Of a stretch of DNA of 42,774 nucleotides, positions 7,242-15,431 are shown in pieces. The stretch is from NCBI GenBank assembly GCA_018816345.1, contig JAHIWG010000169.1, positions 1 through 42,774 of the forward strand, written 5' to 3'. Source of the stretch: Spirochaetota bacterium. Lineage in GTDB: Bacteria > Spirochaetota > Spirochaetia > Treponematales > UBA12059. Numbering within the stretch: position 1 is the first letter of the stretch; each line of letters begins with the position of its first letter. A program made the translations under genes and the position numbers. The notes under the pieces were generated by a model, which saw only the letters and a list, made by a program, of their open reading frames with translations, did not search any database and was not told where the DNA came from.

Positions 7242-9025
7242 GAGCGGCTCCTGAATGTCAGTTCGGCTATCGTGCCTCCGTCGAGGGGGAAGCGTAGCCG
7301 CGCCTCCCCGCCGTGGAGCCTCGCGATCCGCCTCGCGATGTAGAGCCCTATGCCCGTGCCCTGCACGCCGGTCTCTAGCGCCGTCCGCCCGCGGTAGAAC
7401 GGCTCGAACAGCTTCCTCCGCTCCGAGCGCGGCACCCCGGGGCCGTCGTCCGCGCAGGAGACGACCACGAAGGGCCTGTTCCAGCGACGCTCCTCGCGCG
7501 CGGAGACCCTGATGACGCCGCCCGCGTACTTGACGGCGTTGCTTACGACGCATTCGAGGGCGGACTCGACGAGCACCCGGGAGCCCTCGACGATAAGCTC
7601 CCCGTCCGATTCCAGGAGTATCCTGGCGCCGCGTTGCTCGGCGGAGTTATATAGCTTGGCGGCGAGGGACGCGATCAGCTCGCCCACCGCCACGGCTTCC
7701 CTCTGCCTGAGCTGCTGGGCCGATTCCAGGCCCGCCATCACGAGGAACCTATCCACCGACTCGGCCAGCCTGCGCGCCTCCATGGCGACTATTGCGCCGT
7801 AGGCGGGCACGCGCTCCGGCTGGATTATCCCCTTGGCCAGGTTCTCCCCCGCCGAGAGGGCTACGGCTATCGGGGTCTTCAGCTCGTGCGTCACGCTGGC
7901 TACGAAATCGCGCTCCTTGGCCGCTAGGCCCGACGATTTCCTCGCGGAGACGAACATCATGACGACGCTGCCGTAGAGCAGGGCCAGGAAGCCGGCCGCC
8001 GCGAGCGACCAGCGCAGCGTCTGCCTCGTCGCGGCGGCCTCTACCGATAGCTCCCGGCCGTATACCCTAAGCGTCCAGACGCCCCGTAGGTCCATCGACT
8101 GGTAGCGATAGCGGTCGATGAAGAACGGCCCCGCGCTAGGAACCGCGCCTGCCGGGCCTCGTGGCGGCAAGATTCCCGCATCCTCGGGACGCCGTCCCTC
8201 GAGCGGGGGGCCGTCCTGTCCCTCGCTATGGGGGAAGAGCGACGAGTAGAACGTCTCGACGTCGAAGCGGGACGCGTCGCGGATGAGGGGCCTCGCGAAG
8301 TCCGCCTCCCGGTCGACCTCGGGGCCGTCGTAATAGCGTCTCGCTCCCGACGCGTCCAGGACCTCCACGGCGTACTCGCCGAAGCCCGAGTCCTTTCCGA
8401 AATATATGCCCGCGAGGCTCGGGACTATAACGTCGGCGACGACGGCCTCGTCCAGGAGGGCGACGAAGAGCCTCGGCCGCTCGCGTCCTGTCGCGTCGTC
8501 CGAGATCCTGACGGCCCTCGTCAGTATGCTGGCGCCTTCCATCGGCGGCTGCTCGCGCCCGCCGCGCGCGAAGGCTCCGCCGTAGTACGCGGCGACCTCG
8601 CGCCCGAGGCGGTCGACCCCGTTCGCGGGCAGTACCATCGCGGCTATCGCTCCCGGGGGATCGGGCGAAGGCTCGACCAGGTAGAGGGCCGCGACGAGGG
8701 CCGGCCAGCGTGCGGCCTTGACGTAGGCGTCTATTCCCGACCTGACCTGCGGCGACGAAGCCTCGGGGAAGGAGTCTCGCGTCTCGAGGTACTCGCTGCC
8801 CTTGCCCGCCAGCATGAACGAATCGAGCAGGGAGAGCTCGAGGTCGAGGTCGTACGCGAGCCTGTCCGCCTGGTTCATGATGGCGTCGCGGGTCCTATCG
8901 GCGCTCGACTGGGCGATCTCGAGGAAGAATCCGCGGAGGAAGTACCAGAACGCCGCGACCGCGGGCAGGAGCAGGATGACGAAGGCCGCCGTGGCCGCGC
9001 CGATGAATCCCCCGTTTCGCCTCAA
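7238..9025 (-). CDS. membrane sensor histidine kinase
   Basis: A sensor kinase of 595 residues from a TTG start at 9025, which has AGGA six bases upstream and leaves an eight-base gap after the aldo/keto reductase. An ATG-free longer frame would overlap that gene by 60 bases. Transmembrane segments are near residues 8-28 and 340-359, bracketing a sensor of about 310 residues outside the membrane that I cannot assign to a family. The phosphoacceptor is His380 in SVTHELKTP. The ATPase domain has NAVKYA (N box), DDGPGVP (G1) and GTGIGLYIARR (G2). Only about 20 residues separate the second membrane helix from His380, so there is no HAMP domain. It pairs with the downstream OmpR-type regulator. 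Confidence 0.92.
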   Translation of the reverse strand: MRRNGGFIGAATAAFVILLLPAVAAFWYFLRGFFLEIAQSSADRTRDAIMNQADRLAYDLDLELSLLDSFMLAGKGSEYLETRDSFPEASSPQVRSGIDAYVKAARWPALVAALYLVEPSPDPPGAIAAMVLPANGVDRLGREVAAYYGGAFARGGREQPPMEGASILTRAVRISDDATGRERPRLFVALLDEAVVADVIVPSLAGIYFGKDSGFGEYAVEVLDASGARRYYDGPEVDREADFARPLIRDASRFDVETFYSSLFPHSEGQDGPPLEGRRPEDAGILPPRGPAGAVPSAGPFFIDRYRYQSMDLRGVWTLRVYGRELSVEAAATRQTLRWSLAAAGFLALLYGSVVMMFVSARKSSGLAAKERDFVASVTHELKTPIAVALSAGENLAKGIIQPERVPAYGAIVAMEARRLAESVDRFLVMAGLESAQQLRQREAVAVGELIASLAAKLYNSAEQRGARILLESDGELIVEGSRVLVESALECVVSNAVKYAGGVIRVSAREERRWNRPFVVVSCADDGPGVPRSERRKLFEPFYRGRTALETGVQGTGIGLYIARRIARLHGGEARLRFPLDGGTIAELTFRSRS

Positions 9026-9033
9026 GGCCGTTC

Positions 9034-10176
9034 CTAGGATAGCGCGGCGAGCGCTTCCGCCAGCCTCGCGGGAATATCTATGCCCTGCGGGCACTTAGGG
9101 ACGCAGGCGCCGCAGTCAGCGCAGGCCTCGGCCCCCGACCCGCTCGCCTTGAGGCCGCTCTCGTACTGCCTCCTGGATGCCTCGAGGGCGCCGAACATGG
9201 TCGCCTCGTTCCATAGCCCGAAGGCCGCGGGGATATCCACTCCGCTCGGGCATGGCTTGCAATAACCGCAGGCAGTGCAGGGTACGGCCGTCCTCGAGAG
9301 GAACCAGTCGCGGGCCTCGTCGAGCAGCGCGCGCTCGGCCTTCGTGACGGCGTTGGGGCGGGCCGACGACGCGACCCCGGCGTTCTCCCATAGTTCCTCG
9401 GAGCGGCCCATGCCCGAGAGGACGGTAACGACTTCCTGCCGGTCGAGCGCGTGGCGCAGCGCCCATTCGGCCGGCATGCGCGGCGTCGGGTATTTCGCGA
9501 ATATGGTCCTTATCCCCTCGGGGACCCTGGCCAGCGCGCCGCCGCGCAACGGCTCCATGACGATGACGCCGAGGTCGCGCCCCGCCGCGTAGCGGAGGCC
9601 GGCGCCGCCCGCCTGGTAATCCTCGTCAAGGTAGTTGTACTGGACCTGGCAGAATTCCCAGCCGTCCCAGCCGTCCACTATCTCCTTGAACGAGTCGAAG
9701 GCGTCGTGGAACGAGAAGCCGACGTGGCCTATCCTCCCGTCGGCCTTGGCCTTGGCGAGGAATTCGAGGCCCCCGGTCTGGAGCGCGTTCTTCCAGCGCG
9801 CGCGGTTGAGCGCGTGCACGAGATAGAAGTCGACGCGGTCGGTCCTGAGCCTCGAGAGCTGCTCCGAGAGGAACGTCTCCCAGTCGCCCGCCTCGCGCAC
9901 GAGCCACGACGGGGCCTTGGTGGCTAGGTGCACGCGGTCCCGGACGCCGAGATCCTCGACGGCCCTGCCTAGCCACGGCTCGCTCTTCTGCCCGTGATAG
10001 GGCCAGGCCGTATCGACGTAGTTGACCCCGGCGGAGACCGCGTCGGCCAGCATGGCCGTCGCGGCCGCCTCGTCGATCGTCGACGCGTCTCCGCCGATCG
10101 TCGGGAGACGCATGCATCCGAGCCCGAGCGCGGAGATTTCTAGCGAAGATATCTTGGGAAACCGTCGGTATAGCAT
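9034..10176 (-). CDS. aldo/keto reductase with C-terminal 4Fe-4S ferredoxin-like domain
   Basis: A 380-residue cytoplasmic oxidoreductase. The N-terminal TIM barrel carries the full aldo/keto reductase tetrad: Asp55 and Tyr60 in VDTAWPYH, Lys87 in LATKAP and His121 in FYLVHAL. After about residue 295 comes a ferredoxin-like extension with CTACGYCKPCPSGVD and CADCGACVPKCPQGID, eight Cys that can hold two [4Fe-4S] clusters. This arrangement defines the subgroup often annotated as predicted oxidoreductase of the aldo/keto reductase family (COG1453). The ATG at 10176 has AGGAG just upstream. It is first in an operon with the histidine kinase and regulator. The substrate is unknown; the clusters suggest ferredoxin-linked rather than simple NADPH chemistry. 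Confidence 0.93.
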   Translation of the reverse strand: MLYRRFPKISSLEISALGLGCMRLPTIGGDASTIDEAAATAMLADAVSAGVNYVDTAWPYHGQKSEPWLGRAVEDLGVRDRVHLATKAPSWLVREAGDWETFLSEQLSRLRTDRVDFYLVHALNRARWKNALQTGGLEFLAKAKADGRIGHVGFSFHDAFDSFKEIVDGWDGWEFCQVQYNYLDEDYQAGGAGLRYAAGRDLGVIVMEPLRGGALARVPEGIRTIFAKYPTPRMPAEWALRHALDRQEVVTVLSGMGRSEELWENAGVASSARPNAVTKAERALLDEARDWFLSRTAVPCTACGYCKPCPSGVDIPAAFGLWNEATMFGALEASRRQYESGLKASGSGAEACADCGACVPKCPQGIDIPARLAEALAALS

Positions 10177-10183
10177 GGCTCCT

Positions 10184-10213
10184 AGTATACCGGGTCTTGA
10201 CGGGGCTCCTCAA
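10184..10213 (-). promoter_or_regulatory. possible promoter for the aldo/keto reductase operon
   Basis: On the minus strand TTGAGG (10213-10208) and TATACT (10189-10184) are 18 bases apart. The -10 ends seven bases before the ATG, which would make the mRNA leaderless. However, an AGGAG ribosome site lies in those seven bases, which argues for a start further upstream. It overlaps the opposing promoter. Confidence 0.35.
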
Positions 10214-10224
10214 TGGTTTACAAT
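10197..10224 (+). promoter_or_regulatory. sigma70-type promoter for the DUF3798-type lipoprotein
   Basis: TTGACG (10197-10202) and TACAAT (10219-10224) are 16 bases apart. The predicted start near 10231 falls at the foot of a perfect hairpin that precedes the AGGAGG ribosome site. The promoter interleaves with the one on the opposite strand. Confidence 0.65.
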
Positions 10225-10232
10225 AGACGCAT

Positions 10233-10252
10233 TGCCGGGGGTAGCCCCGGCA
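10233..10252 (+). other. 5' leader hairpin of the lipoprotein mRNA
   Basis: TGCCGGGG (10233-10240), loop GTAG, CCCCGGCA (10245-10252): a perfect eight-base stem starting almost at the predicted transcription start. It ends three bases before the AGGAGG ribosome site. A hairpin here would shield the 5' end and may stabilise the transcript; it could also be a regulatory site. Confidence 0.6.
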
Positions 10253-10264
10253 TAAGGAGGATTC

Positions 10265-11497
10265 ATGAAACTGTCTCGCGTAATCGCGGTCGGCCTGCTA
10301 TCGGCCGTCGTCCTGCTCGCCGGATGCCAGAAGGCGGAGAAGCCCGCCGCCGCCCCCGAGGCCGCCAAGGCTGCCTTCCACATCGGCGTCGTAACCGGTA
10401 CCGTGTCCCAGTCCGAGGACGACCTTCGCGGAGCCGAGGAGCTGATCAAGCGCTACGGCAAGGTCGCCGATGGCGGTATGATCCAGCACATCACCTATCC
10501 CGATAACTTCATGGACCAGCAGGAGACCACCATCTCCCAGATCGTCGCGCTGGCCGACGATCCCCTCATGAAGGCCATCGTGATGAACCAGGCCATACCC
10601 GGCGCCGCCGAGGGCTTCAAGCGCGTTCGCGAGAAGCGCGCCGACATCCTCCTCTTCGCGGGAGAGCCCCACGAGGACCCGCTCGTCATCGAGGCGGCGG
10701 CCGACCTCGCCCTCAACAGCGACTTCATCAGCCGCGGCTATACCATCATCTGGGCCGCCAAGCAGCTCGGCGCCAAGACCTTCGTCCACATATCCTTCCC
10801 GCGCCACATGTCCTACGAGACCCTCGGCCTGCGCAGGCAGATCATGGAGCAGGCCTGCATCGACCTCGGCATGAAGTTCGCGTTCGAGACCGCCCCCGAC
10901 CCGACCTCCGACGTCGGCGTCGCCGGCGCCCAGCAGTTCATCCTGGAGAAGGTCCCCGCGTGGATACAGAAGTACGGCAAGGAGACCGCGTTCTTCTGCA
11001 CGAACGACGCCCATACCGAGCCCCTCCTCAAGCAGCTGCTCCAGTACGGCGGGATCTTCGTCGAAGCCGACCTCCCGTCGCCCCTCATGGGTTATCCAGG
11101 CGCGCTCGGCGTGGACCTGACCGCTGAAGCCGGAAACTTCCCCGCCATCCTCAAGAAGGTCGAGCAGGCCGTCGTGGACAAGGGCGGAGCCGGCCGCTTC
11201 GGAACCTGGGCCTACAGCTACGGCTTCACCGTCACCGCCGGCCTCGGCGAGTTCGCCAAGAACGTCATCGAGGGCAAGACCACCAAGGACAGCCTCGACG
11301 GCCTGTTCACGGCCTTCGCCGTGTACACCCCCGGCGCCAAGTGGAACGGCGGCTACTACATAGACGCCAACACCGGCGTCAAGGCCAAGAATCACCTGCT
11401 CGTCTACATGGACACCTACGTCCTCGGCAAGGGCTACCTGCCGACGACCCAGCAGGTCGTGCCCGAGAAGTACTTCTCCATCAAGTTCCAGAAATAA
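10265..11497 (+). CDS. substrate-binding lipoprotein, DUF3798-like (ABC importer)
   Basis: A 410-residue lipoprotein. The ATG at 10265 follows an ideal AGGAGG site. The signal peptide ends in LLAGC with Cys21 as the lipid anchor, then a Lys/Ala/Pro linker. The mature part (about 38-405) opens with FHIGVVTGTVSQSEDDLRGA, matching from memory the DUF3798 family of periplasmic-binding-like proteins related to BMP/PnrA binding proteins. It would capture a ligand outside the inner membrane and deliver it to the downstream ABC transporter. It has its own promoter and a strong terminator after it, which fits much higher expression than the transporter genes. The ligand is unknown; nucleoside- or flavin-like ligands are possibilities by analogy only. 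Confidence 0.85.
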   Translation: MKLSRVIAVGLLSAVVLLAGCQKAEKPAAAPEAAKAAFHIGVVTGTVSQSEDDLRGAEELIKRYGKVADGGMIQHITYPDNFMDQQETTISQIVALADDPLMKAIVMNQAIPGAAEGFKRVREKRADILLFAGEPHEDPLVIEAAADLALNSDFISRGYTIIWAAKQLGAKTFVHISFPRHMSYETLGLRRQIMEQACIDLGMKFAFETAPDPTSDVGVAGAQQFILEKVPAWIQKYGKETAFFCTNDAHTEPLLKQLLQYGGIFVEADLPSPLMGYPGALGVDLTAEAGNFPAILKKVEQAVVDKGGAGRFGTWAYSYGFTVTAGLGEFAKNVIEGKTTKDSLDGLFTAFAVYTPGAKWNGGYYIDANTGVKAKNHLLVYMDTYVLGKGYLPTTQQVVPEKYFSIKFQK

Positions 11498-11521
11498 GAC
11501 CGACGCCCGCGTCGATCTCGA

Positions 11522-11551
11522 GGGCCGCCCGCGAGGGCGGCCCTTTTGTTT
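11522..11551 (+). terminator. rho-independent terminator after the binding lipoprotein
   Basis: GGGCCGCCC (11522-11530), loop GCGA, GGGCGGCCC (11535-11543), then TTTTGTTTT. A perfect nine-base stem with a U-rich tail directly after the lipoprotein gene. It separates that gene from the ATPase and permease genes. Confidence 0.92.
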
Positions 11552-11579
11552 TGACAAGTATGGTCGCCTCGTTTATCAT
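11551..11579 (+). promoter_or_regulatory. sigma70-type promoter for the ABC ATPase/permease genes
   Basis: A consensus TTGACA (11551-11556), a 17-base spacer and TATCAT (11574-11579). It starts inside the U-tract of the terminator, so the transporter genes have their own promoter. A leader of about 90 bases precedes the ATG. Confidence 0.75.
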
Positions 11580-11585
11580 ACTCAA

Positions 11586-11675
11586 CCGTGTGGAGGCCCT
11601 CCACCACATCAGGCGAGGCCAACGCCGCAGTATCCCAGGCGTACGCCGGGACTTTTCGGAAAAAAGGTAGGTACC
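11586..11675 (+). other. 5' leader of the ABC transporter transcript
   Basis: A roughly 90-base leader between the promoter and the ATPase ATG. It holds a hairpin GTGGAG (11590-11595), loop GCC, CTCCAC (11599-11604), and downstream GC-rich segments (GGCG, CGCC, GGCGTACGCC) that could pair in more than one way. The ribosome site is AGGTAGG. I see no FMN, purine, cobalamin or other riboswitch core that I know. Confidence 0.4.
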
Positions 11676-13277
11676 ATGCCCAACGAACCGCCCTTACTAT
11701 CGCTGAAGGGCATATCCAAGGACTTCTACGGAAATACCGTTCTCGAGGACGTGACCTTCGAGGTCGGAGCCGGGAAGATCGTCGGCCTGGTCGGCGAGAA
11801 CGGAGCCGGGAAGACGACGCTCATGCGCATCCTCTTCGGCATGCCGGTCATCTCCGATACCGGAGGCTACGGCGGCTCCATAGAGCTGAACGGGAAACCG
11901 GTTAAGTTCAAGAGCCCGTTCGACGCCCTGGACGCCGGAATCGGTATGGTCCATCAGGAATTCTCCCTTATACCGGGCTTCACGACGACGGAGAATATCG
12001 TGCTCAACCGCGAGCCGATGAAGCCTAATCTCGCGTGCGAGGTCTTCGGCGACAGGATGAGCGTCCTGGACCGGGCCTCGATGCGCGAAAGCGCGTCCAA
12101 GGCCATCGACCGGCTCGGCGTGAAGCTCGATCCCGAGACGCTCGTCTCCGAGATGCCCGTAGGCCATAAGCAGTTCACCGAGATAGCCCGCGAGATAAAC
12201 CGCGAGAACGTGAGGCTCCTCGTGCTGGACGAGCCGACCGCGGTGCTCACCGAGACCGAGGCGGAGATACTCCTGGAGGCGCTCCGCCGCCTGGCCGCCC
12301 AGGGCATCTCGATCATTTTCATATCCCATCGCCTGCACGAGGTCGCGTCGGTCGCGGATACCATCGTCGTGCTTCGCGACGGCCGCGTCGTCAAGGATAC
12401 GCCCGCCCCGGGCACCACGGTCCGCGACATCGCCGCCTGGATGGTCGGCCGCTCCGTGGAGACGAAGCGGCCCGACCTGGCCGCGCGCACGTTCAAGGGC
12501 GACGCCCTGACGGTCGAGCGGCTATGGGTCGACATGCCCGGCGAGGCCGTCCGCGACGTGTCCTTCACCGTGCGCGAGGGCGAGATCTTCGGCATCGGAG
12601 GCCTAGCCGGGCAAGGCAAGCTGGGCATCCCGAACGGCATCATGGGCCTCTACGCCGGCGGCGGATCCGTCAGGCTCCACGGCGAGCCGGTGCCGCTCAA
12701 CGACCCCCGCGGCGCGCTGAGGCTAGGCATGTCGTTCGTGTCGGAGGACCGGCGGGGCGTCGGCCTCCTCCTCGACGAGAGCCTGGAATGGAACATCGGC
12801 TTCACCGCCATGCAGATCCACGGCAAGTACCTCAAGCCCTACCTGGGAGGCCTCATCAAGCTGCGCGACGAGGCGGGGCTGCGTAGGCTCGCGGAGGAGT
12901 ACATAGAGCAGCTATCGATCAAGTGCACCAGCCCCAAGCAGTTCGCCAAGGAGCTGTCCGGCGGCAACCAGCAGAAGATATGCCTGGCCAAGGCCTTCGC
13001 TCTCAAGCCGAACCTGCTGTTCGTCAGCGAGCCCACGCGGGGCATCGACGTCGGCGCCAAGGAGCTCGTGCTCCAGTCGCTGCGGCACTATAACCGCGAC
13101 TACGGGACGACGATCGTGATGGTATCGAGCGAGCTCGAGGAGCTCAGGTCTATATGCGACCGCGTCGCGATCGTCGACGAGGGGCGCATCGCGGGCATCC
13201 TGCCGCCCGACGCCGACATAGCCGATTTCGGGCTGCTCATGGCCGGCGAAGTAACCAAGGAGGCCGCGGGTGCTTAA
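11676..13277 (+). CDS. ABC transporter double ATPase (RbsA/YufO-like)
   Basis: A 533-residue cytoplasmic protein with two fused nucleotide-binding domains. Domain 1 has Walker A GENGAGKTT at about 40-48, Walker B LLVLDEPT at 181-188 and a degenerate signature MPVGHKQ at 160-166. Domain 2 has a degenerate Walker A (GLAGQGKLG, about 309-317), a good signature LSGGNQQ near 428 and LLFVSEPTRGID at 447-458. One intact and one degenerate site per copy is normal for sugar- and nucleoside-type importers of this class. It powers the two permeases that follow. The downstream permease starts inside its last codons (eight-base overlap), so the genes are coupled. Confidence 0.93.
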   Translation: MPNEPPLLSLKGISKDFYGNTVLEDVTFEVGAGKIVGLVGENGAGKTTLMRILFGMPVISDTGGYGGSIELNGKPVKFKSPFDALDAGIGMVHQEFSLIPGFTTTENIVLNREPMKPNLACEVFGDRMSVLDRASMRESASKAIDRLGVKLDPETLVSEMPVGHKQFTEIAREINRENVRLLVLDEPTAVLTETEAEILLEALRRLAAQGISIIFISHRLHEVASVADTIVVLRDGRVVKDTPAPGTTVRDIAAWMVGRSVETKRPDLAARTFKGDALTVERLWVDMPGEAVRDVSFTVREGEIFGIGGLAGQGKLGIPNGIMGLYAGGGSVRLHGEPVPLNDPRGALRLGMSFVSEDRRGVGLLLDESLEWNIGFTAMQIHGKYLKPYLGGLIKLRDEAGLRRLAEEYIEQLSIKCTSPKQFAKELSGGNQQKICLAKAFALKPNLLFVSEPTRGIDVGAKELVLQSLRHYNRDYGTTIVMVSSELEELRSICDRVAIVDEGRIAGILPPDADIADFGLLMAGEVTKEAAGA

Positions 13278-14313
13278 AATTAAGGAATTCGCGGCCGATT
13301 TCGGCTGGCCGCGCATCATCATATTCTTCTTCCTCGTCGCCCTGTTCATCGTCGCGCCCTTCGTCGGCGTCAGCATCAGCAGGTCCCTGTCGGATACCTT
13401 CAACCGTTTCGGGCAGAACGCGATACTCGTGCTCGCGCTGGTCCCAATGGTCCAGGCCGGCTGCGGCCTCAACTTCGGCTTGCCGGTCGGCATCGTCGCG
13501 GGCCTCCTGGGCGCGACCATAGCCATGCAGATAGGCCTTACCGGCTGGCTCGGCTTCCTCGGCGCCGTGGCCATATCCCTTCCGATAGCGGCAATATTCG
13601 GCTGGCTCTACGGACAGCTCCTCAACAAGGTCAAGGGCGAGGAGATGACGATCGCGATGTACGTCGGGTTCTCCATCGTCACCTTCTTCTCCATCCTGTG
13701 GCTGCTCCTGCCGTATTCCAGCCCGGCGATGGTCTGGGGCTATACCGGCAAGGGCCTGCGGACGACCATAACCCTGGACGGCTTCTGGGGGCGCATACTC
13801 AATAACTTCCTGGCCGTCAGGATAGGCGAGAATTTCGTCTTCCCTACCGGCATGATACTCTTCACGATGCTCTGCGCCTTCCTCGTATACCTCTTCTTCC
13901 GCACCAAGACGGGCACGGCTATGACCGCGGTCGGCTCCAACCCCGACTTCGCGCGGGCGGGCGGCGTCTCCTCCGATAGGATGCGGACCATCAGCGTGAT
14001 GCTGTCGACGATGCTCGGCGCCGTCGGCATCCTCGTGTACCAGCAGAGCTTCGGGTTCATCCAGATGTACCAGGCCCCGCTCTTCATGGCCTTCCCCGCG
14101 GTCGCGGCCCTGCTGATCGGCGGCGCGAGCGTCAATAAGGCGTCGATGGTCAACGTGATCATAGGCACGCTGCTGTTCCAGGGCATCCTGACAATGACGC
14201 CCAGCGTCATCAATAGCGTCCTGCAGACCGACATGTCGGAGGTGATAAGGATAGTGCTGTCCAACGGCATGATCCTCTACGCGCTGACGCGGAAGACGAA
14301 GGTGACTAAATGA
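13270..14313 (+). CDS. ABC transporter permease 1 (BPD_transp_2 family)
   Basis: A 347-residue integral membrane protein from a GTG at 13270, overlapping the ATPase stop by eight bases. About eight to ten hydrophobic helices are visible. The family pattern is clear from LNFGLPVGIVAGLLGA (a Gly-rich helix after the first conserved loop), a cytoplasmic stretch with GSNPDFARAGGV, and a Gly-rich segment LLIGGASVNKASM near the C-terminus. This is the branched-chain amino acid/sugar/nucleoside-type permease fold. It forms a heterodimeric channel with permease 2. The stop overlaps the next ATG by four bases. Confidence 0.92.
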   Translation: MLKIKEFAADFGWPRIIIFFFLVALFIVAPFVGVSISRSLSDTFNRFGQNAILVLALVPMVQAGCGLNFGLPVGIVAGLLGATIAMQIGLTGWLGFLGAVAISLPIAAIFGWLYGQLLNKVKGEEMTIAMYVGFSIVTFFSILWLLLPYSSPAMVWGYTGKGLRTTITLDGFWGRILNNFLAVRIGENFVFPTGMILFTMLCAFLVYLFFRTKTGTAMTAVGSNPDFARAGGVSSDRMRTISVMLSTMLGAVGILVYQQSFGFIQMYQAPLFMAFPAVAALLIGGASVNKASMVNVIIGTLLFQGILTMTPSVINSVLQTDMSEVIRIVLSNGMILYALTRKTKVTK

Positions 14314-15431
14314 AGAAGAAATTCGATTTCAGGAGGTTCATAGCCGACAACGTAGTCGTCGTGATCTTCCTGGTGCTCACCGCGATCGCGACGCCGGTAT
14401 CGGGACTGTCCGCGAACTACATACTCCAGGACATCATCACGCGCATAGGCCGCAACTCGTTCCTGGTGTTCAGCCTCCTCCTCCCCATCATGGCCGGCAT
14501 GGGACTGAACTTCGGCATGGTGCTCGGCGCGATGGCCGGCGAGATAGGGCTCATCTTCGCGGTAGACTGGAACATATCCGGCGTCTGGGGGCTGGGCTTC
14601 GCCGTCATCGTCGGGTTCCCCATCGCCGTCATGCTGGGCTGGGCCGCCGGAGCCGTCCTCAACCGGGCCAAGGGCCGCGAGATGGCGACCGGCTATATCC
14701 TCGGCTTCTTCATGGACGGCGTCTACCAGTTCGTGGTCCTGTACCTGATGGGCTCCCTGATCCCGATGCGCTCGCTGGCCATAACGCTGTCGCGCGGCTA
14801 CGGCATAAGGAACACGCTAAACCTGGATTCGGTCAGGCAGAGCCTCGATAACGTCATGATGGTCAGGCTGTTCGGCCTTAACTTCCCGATAGGCACCTTC
14901 ATCATAGTGGGCATGCTATGCGTCTTCATCGTGTGGTTCCGCAAGACGAAGCTGGGCCAGGACATGCGCGCGATAGGCCAGGATCAGCTCGTCTCGAACG
15001 CCTCGGGCATACCGGTGGAGAAGACGCGCATCATCGCCATAGTCATGTCGACGGTGCTCGCGATGATAGGCCAGGTGATATTCCTCCAGAACATGGGCAA
15101 CATGGCGACGTATAACGCCCACCGGCAGACTGGCTTCTTCGCGGTCGCCGCCATCCTCGTAGGAGGGGCCTCGGTCACGAAGGCGACGATTCCAAACGTC
15201 TTCGTCGGCGTAGTGCTGCTCCACCTCATGTACATCGTCATGCCGCGCGCGGGCGCCCAGCTGTTCGGGTCGGCCCAGATAGGCGAGTACTTCCGCGACG
15301 CGTTCAGCTACGGCGCGATAGCGCTGGCGCTCGTGCTCCACGCGTGGCGCAAGCGCCGCGGCGTCGAGATAGACCGCGCCGGCCTCAGGCGGAACACCGT
15401 CGACCCGGCGGCCAAAGGAGGCGCGGCATGA
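14310..15431 (+). CDS. ABC transporter permease 2 (BPD_transp_2 family)
   Basis: A 373-residue integral membrane protein, paralogous to permease 1. It has the matching elements LNFGMVLGAMAGEIG, AIGQDQLVSNASGI (cytoplasmic loop) and LVGGASVTKATIPNV. The ATG overlaps the permease 1 stop (ATGA). The C-terminus after about residue 345 is an Arg-rich cytoplasmic tail. With permease 1, the double ATPase and the binding lipoprotein it makes a complete importer. Gene order (lipoprotein, ATPase, permease, permease) matches the treponemal riboflavin (Rfu) and nucleoside-type systems, but order alone does not fix the substrate. Confidence 0.92.
   Translation: MKKKFDFRRFIADNVVVVIFLVLTAIATPVSGLSANYILQDIITRIGRNSFLVFSLLLPIMAGMGLNFGMVLGAMAGEIGLIFAVDWNISGVWGLGFAVIVGFPIAVMLGWAAGAVLNRAKGREMATGYILGFFMDGVYQFVVLYLMGSLIPMRSLAITLSRGYGIRNTLNLDSVRQSLDNVMMVRLFGLNFPIGTFIIVGMLCVFIVWFRKTKLGQDMRAIGQDQLVSNASGIPVEKTRIIAIVMSTVLAMIGQVIFLQNMGNMATYNAHRQTGFFAVAAILVGGASVTKATIPNVFVGVVLLHLMYIVMPRAGAQLFGSAQIGEYFRDAFSYGAIALALVLHAWRKRRGVEIDRAGLRRNTVDPAAKGGAA

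Noticed and set aside
11586-11675. FMN riboswitch before the importer ATPase
   Set aside because: Considered because of the riboflavin-transporter-like gene order, but the conserved RFN sequence blocks are absent.
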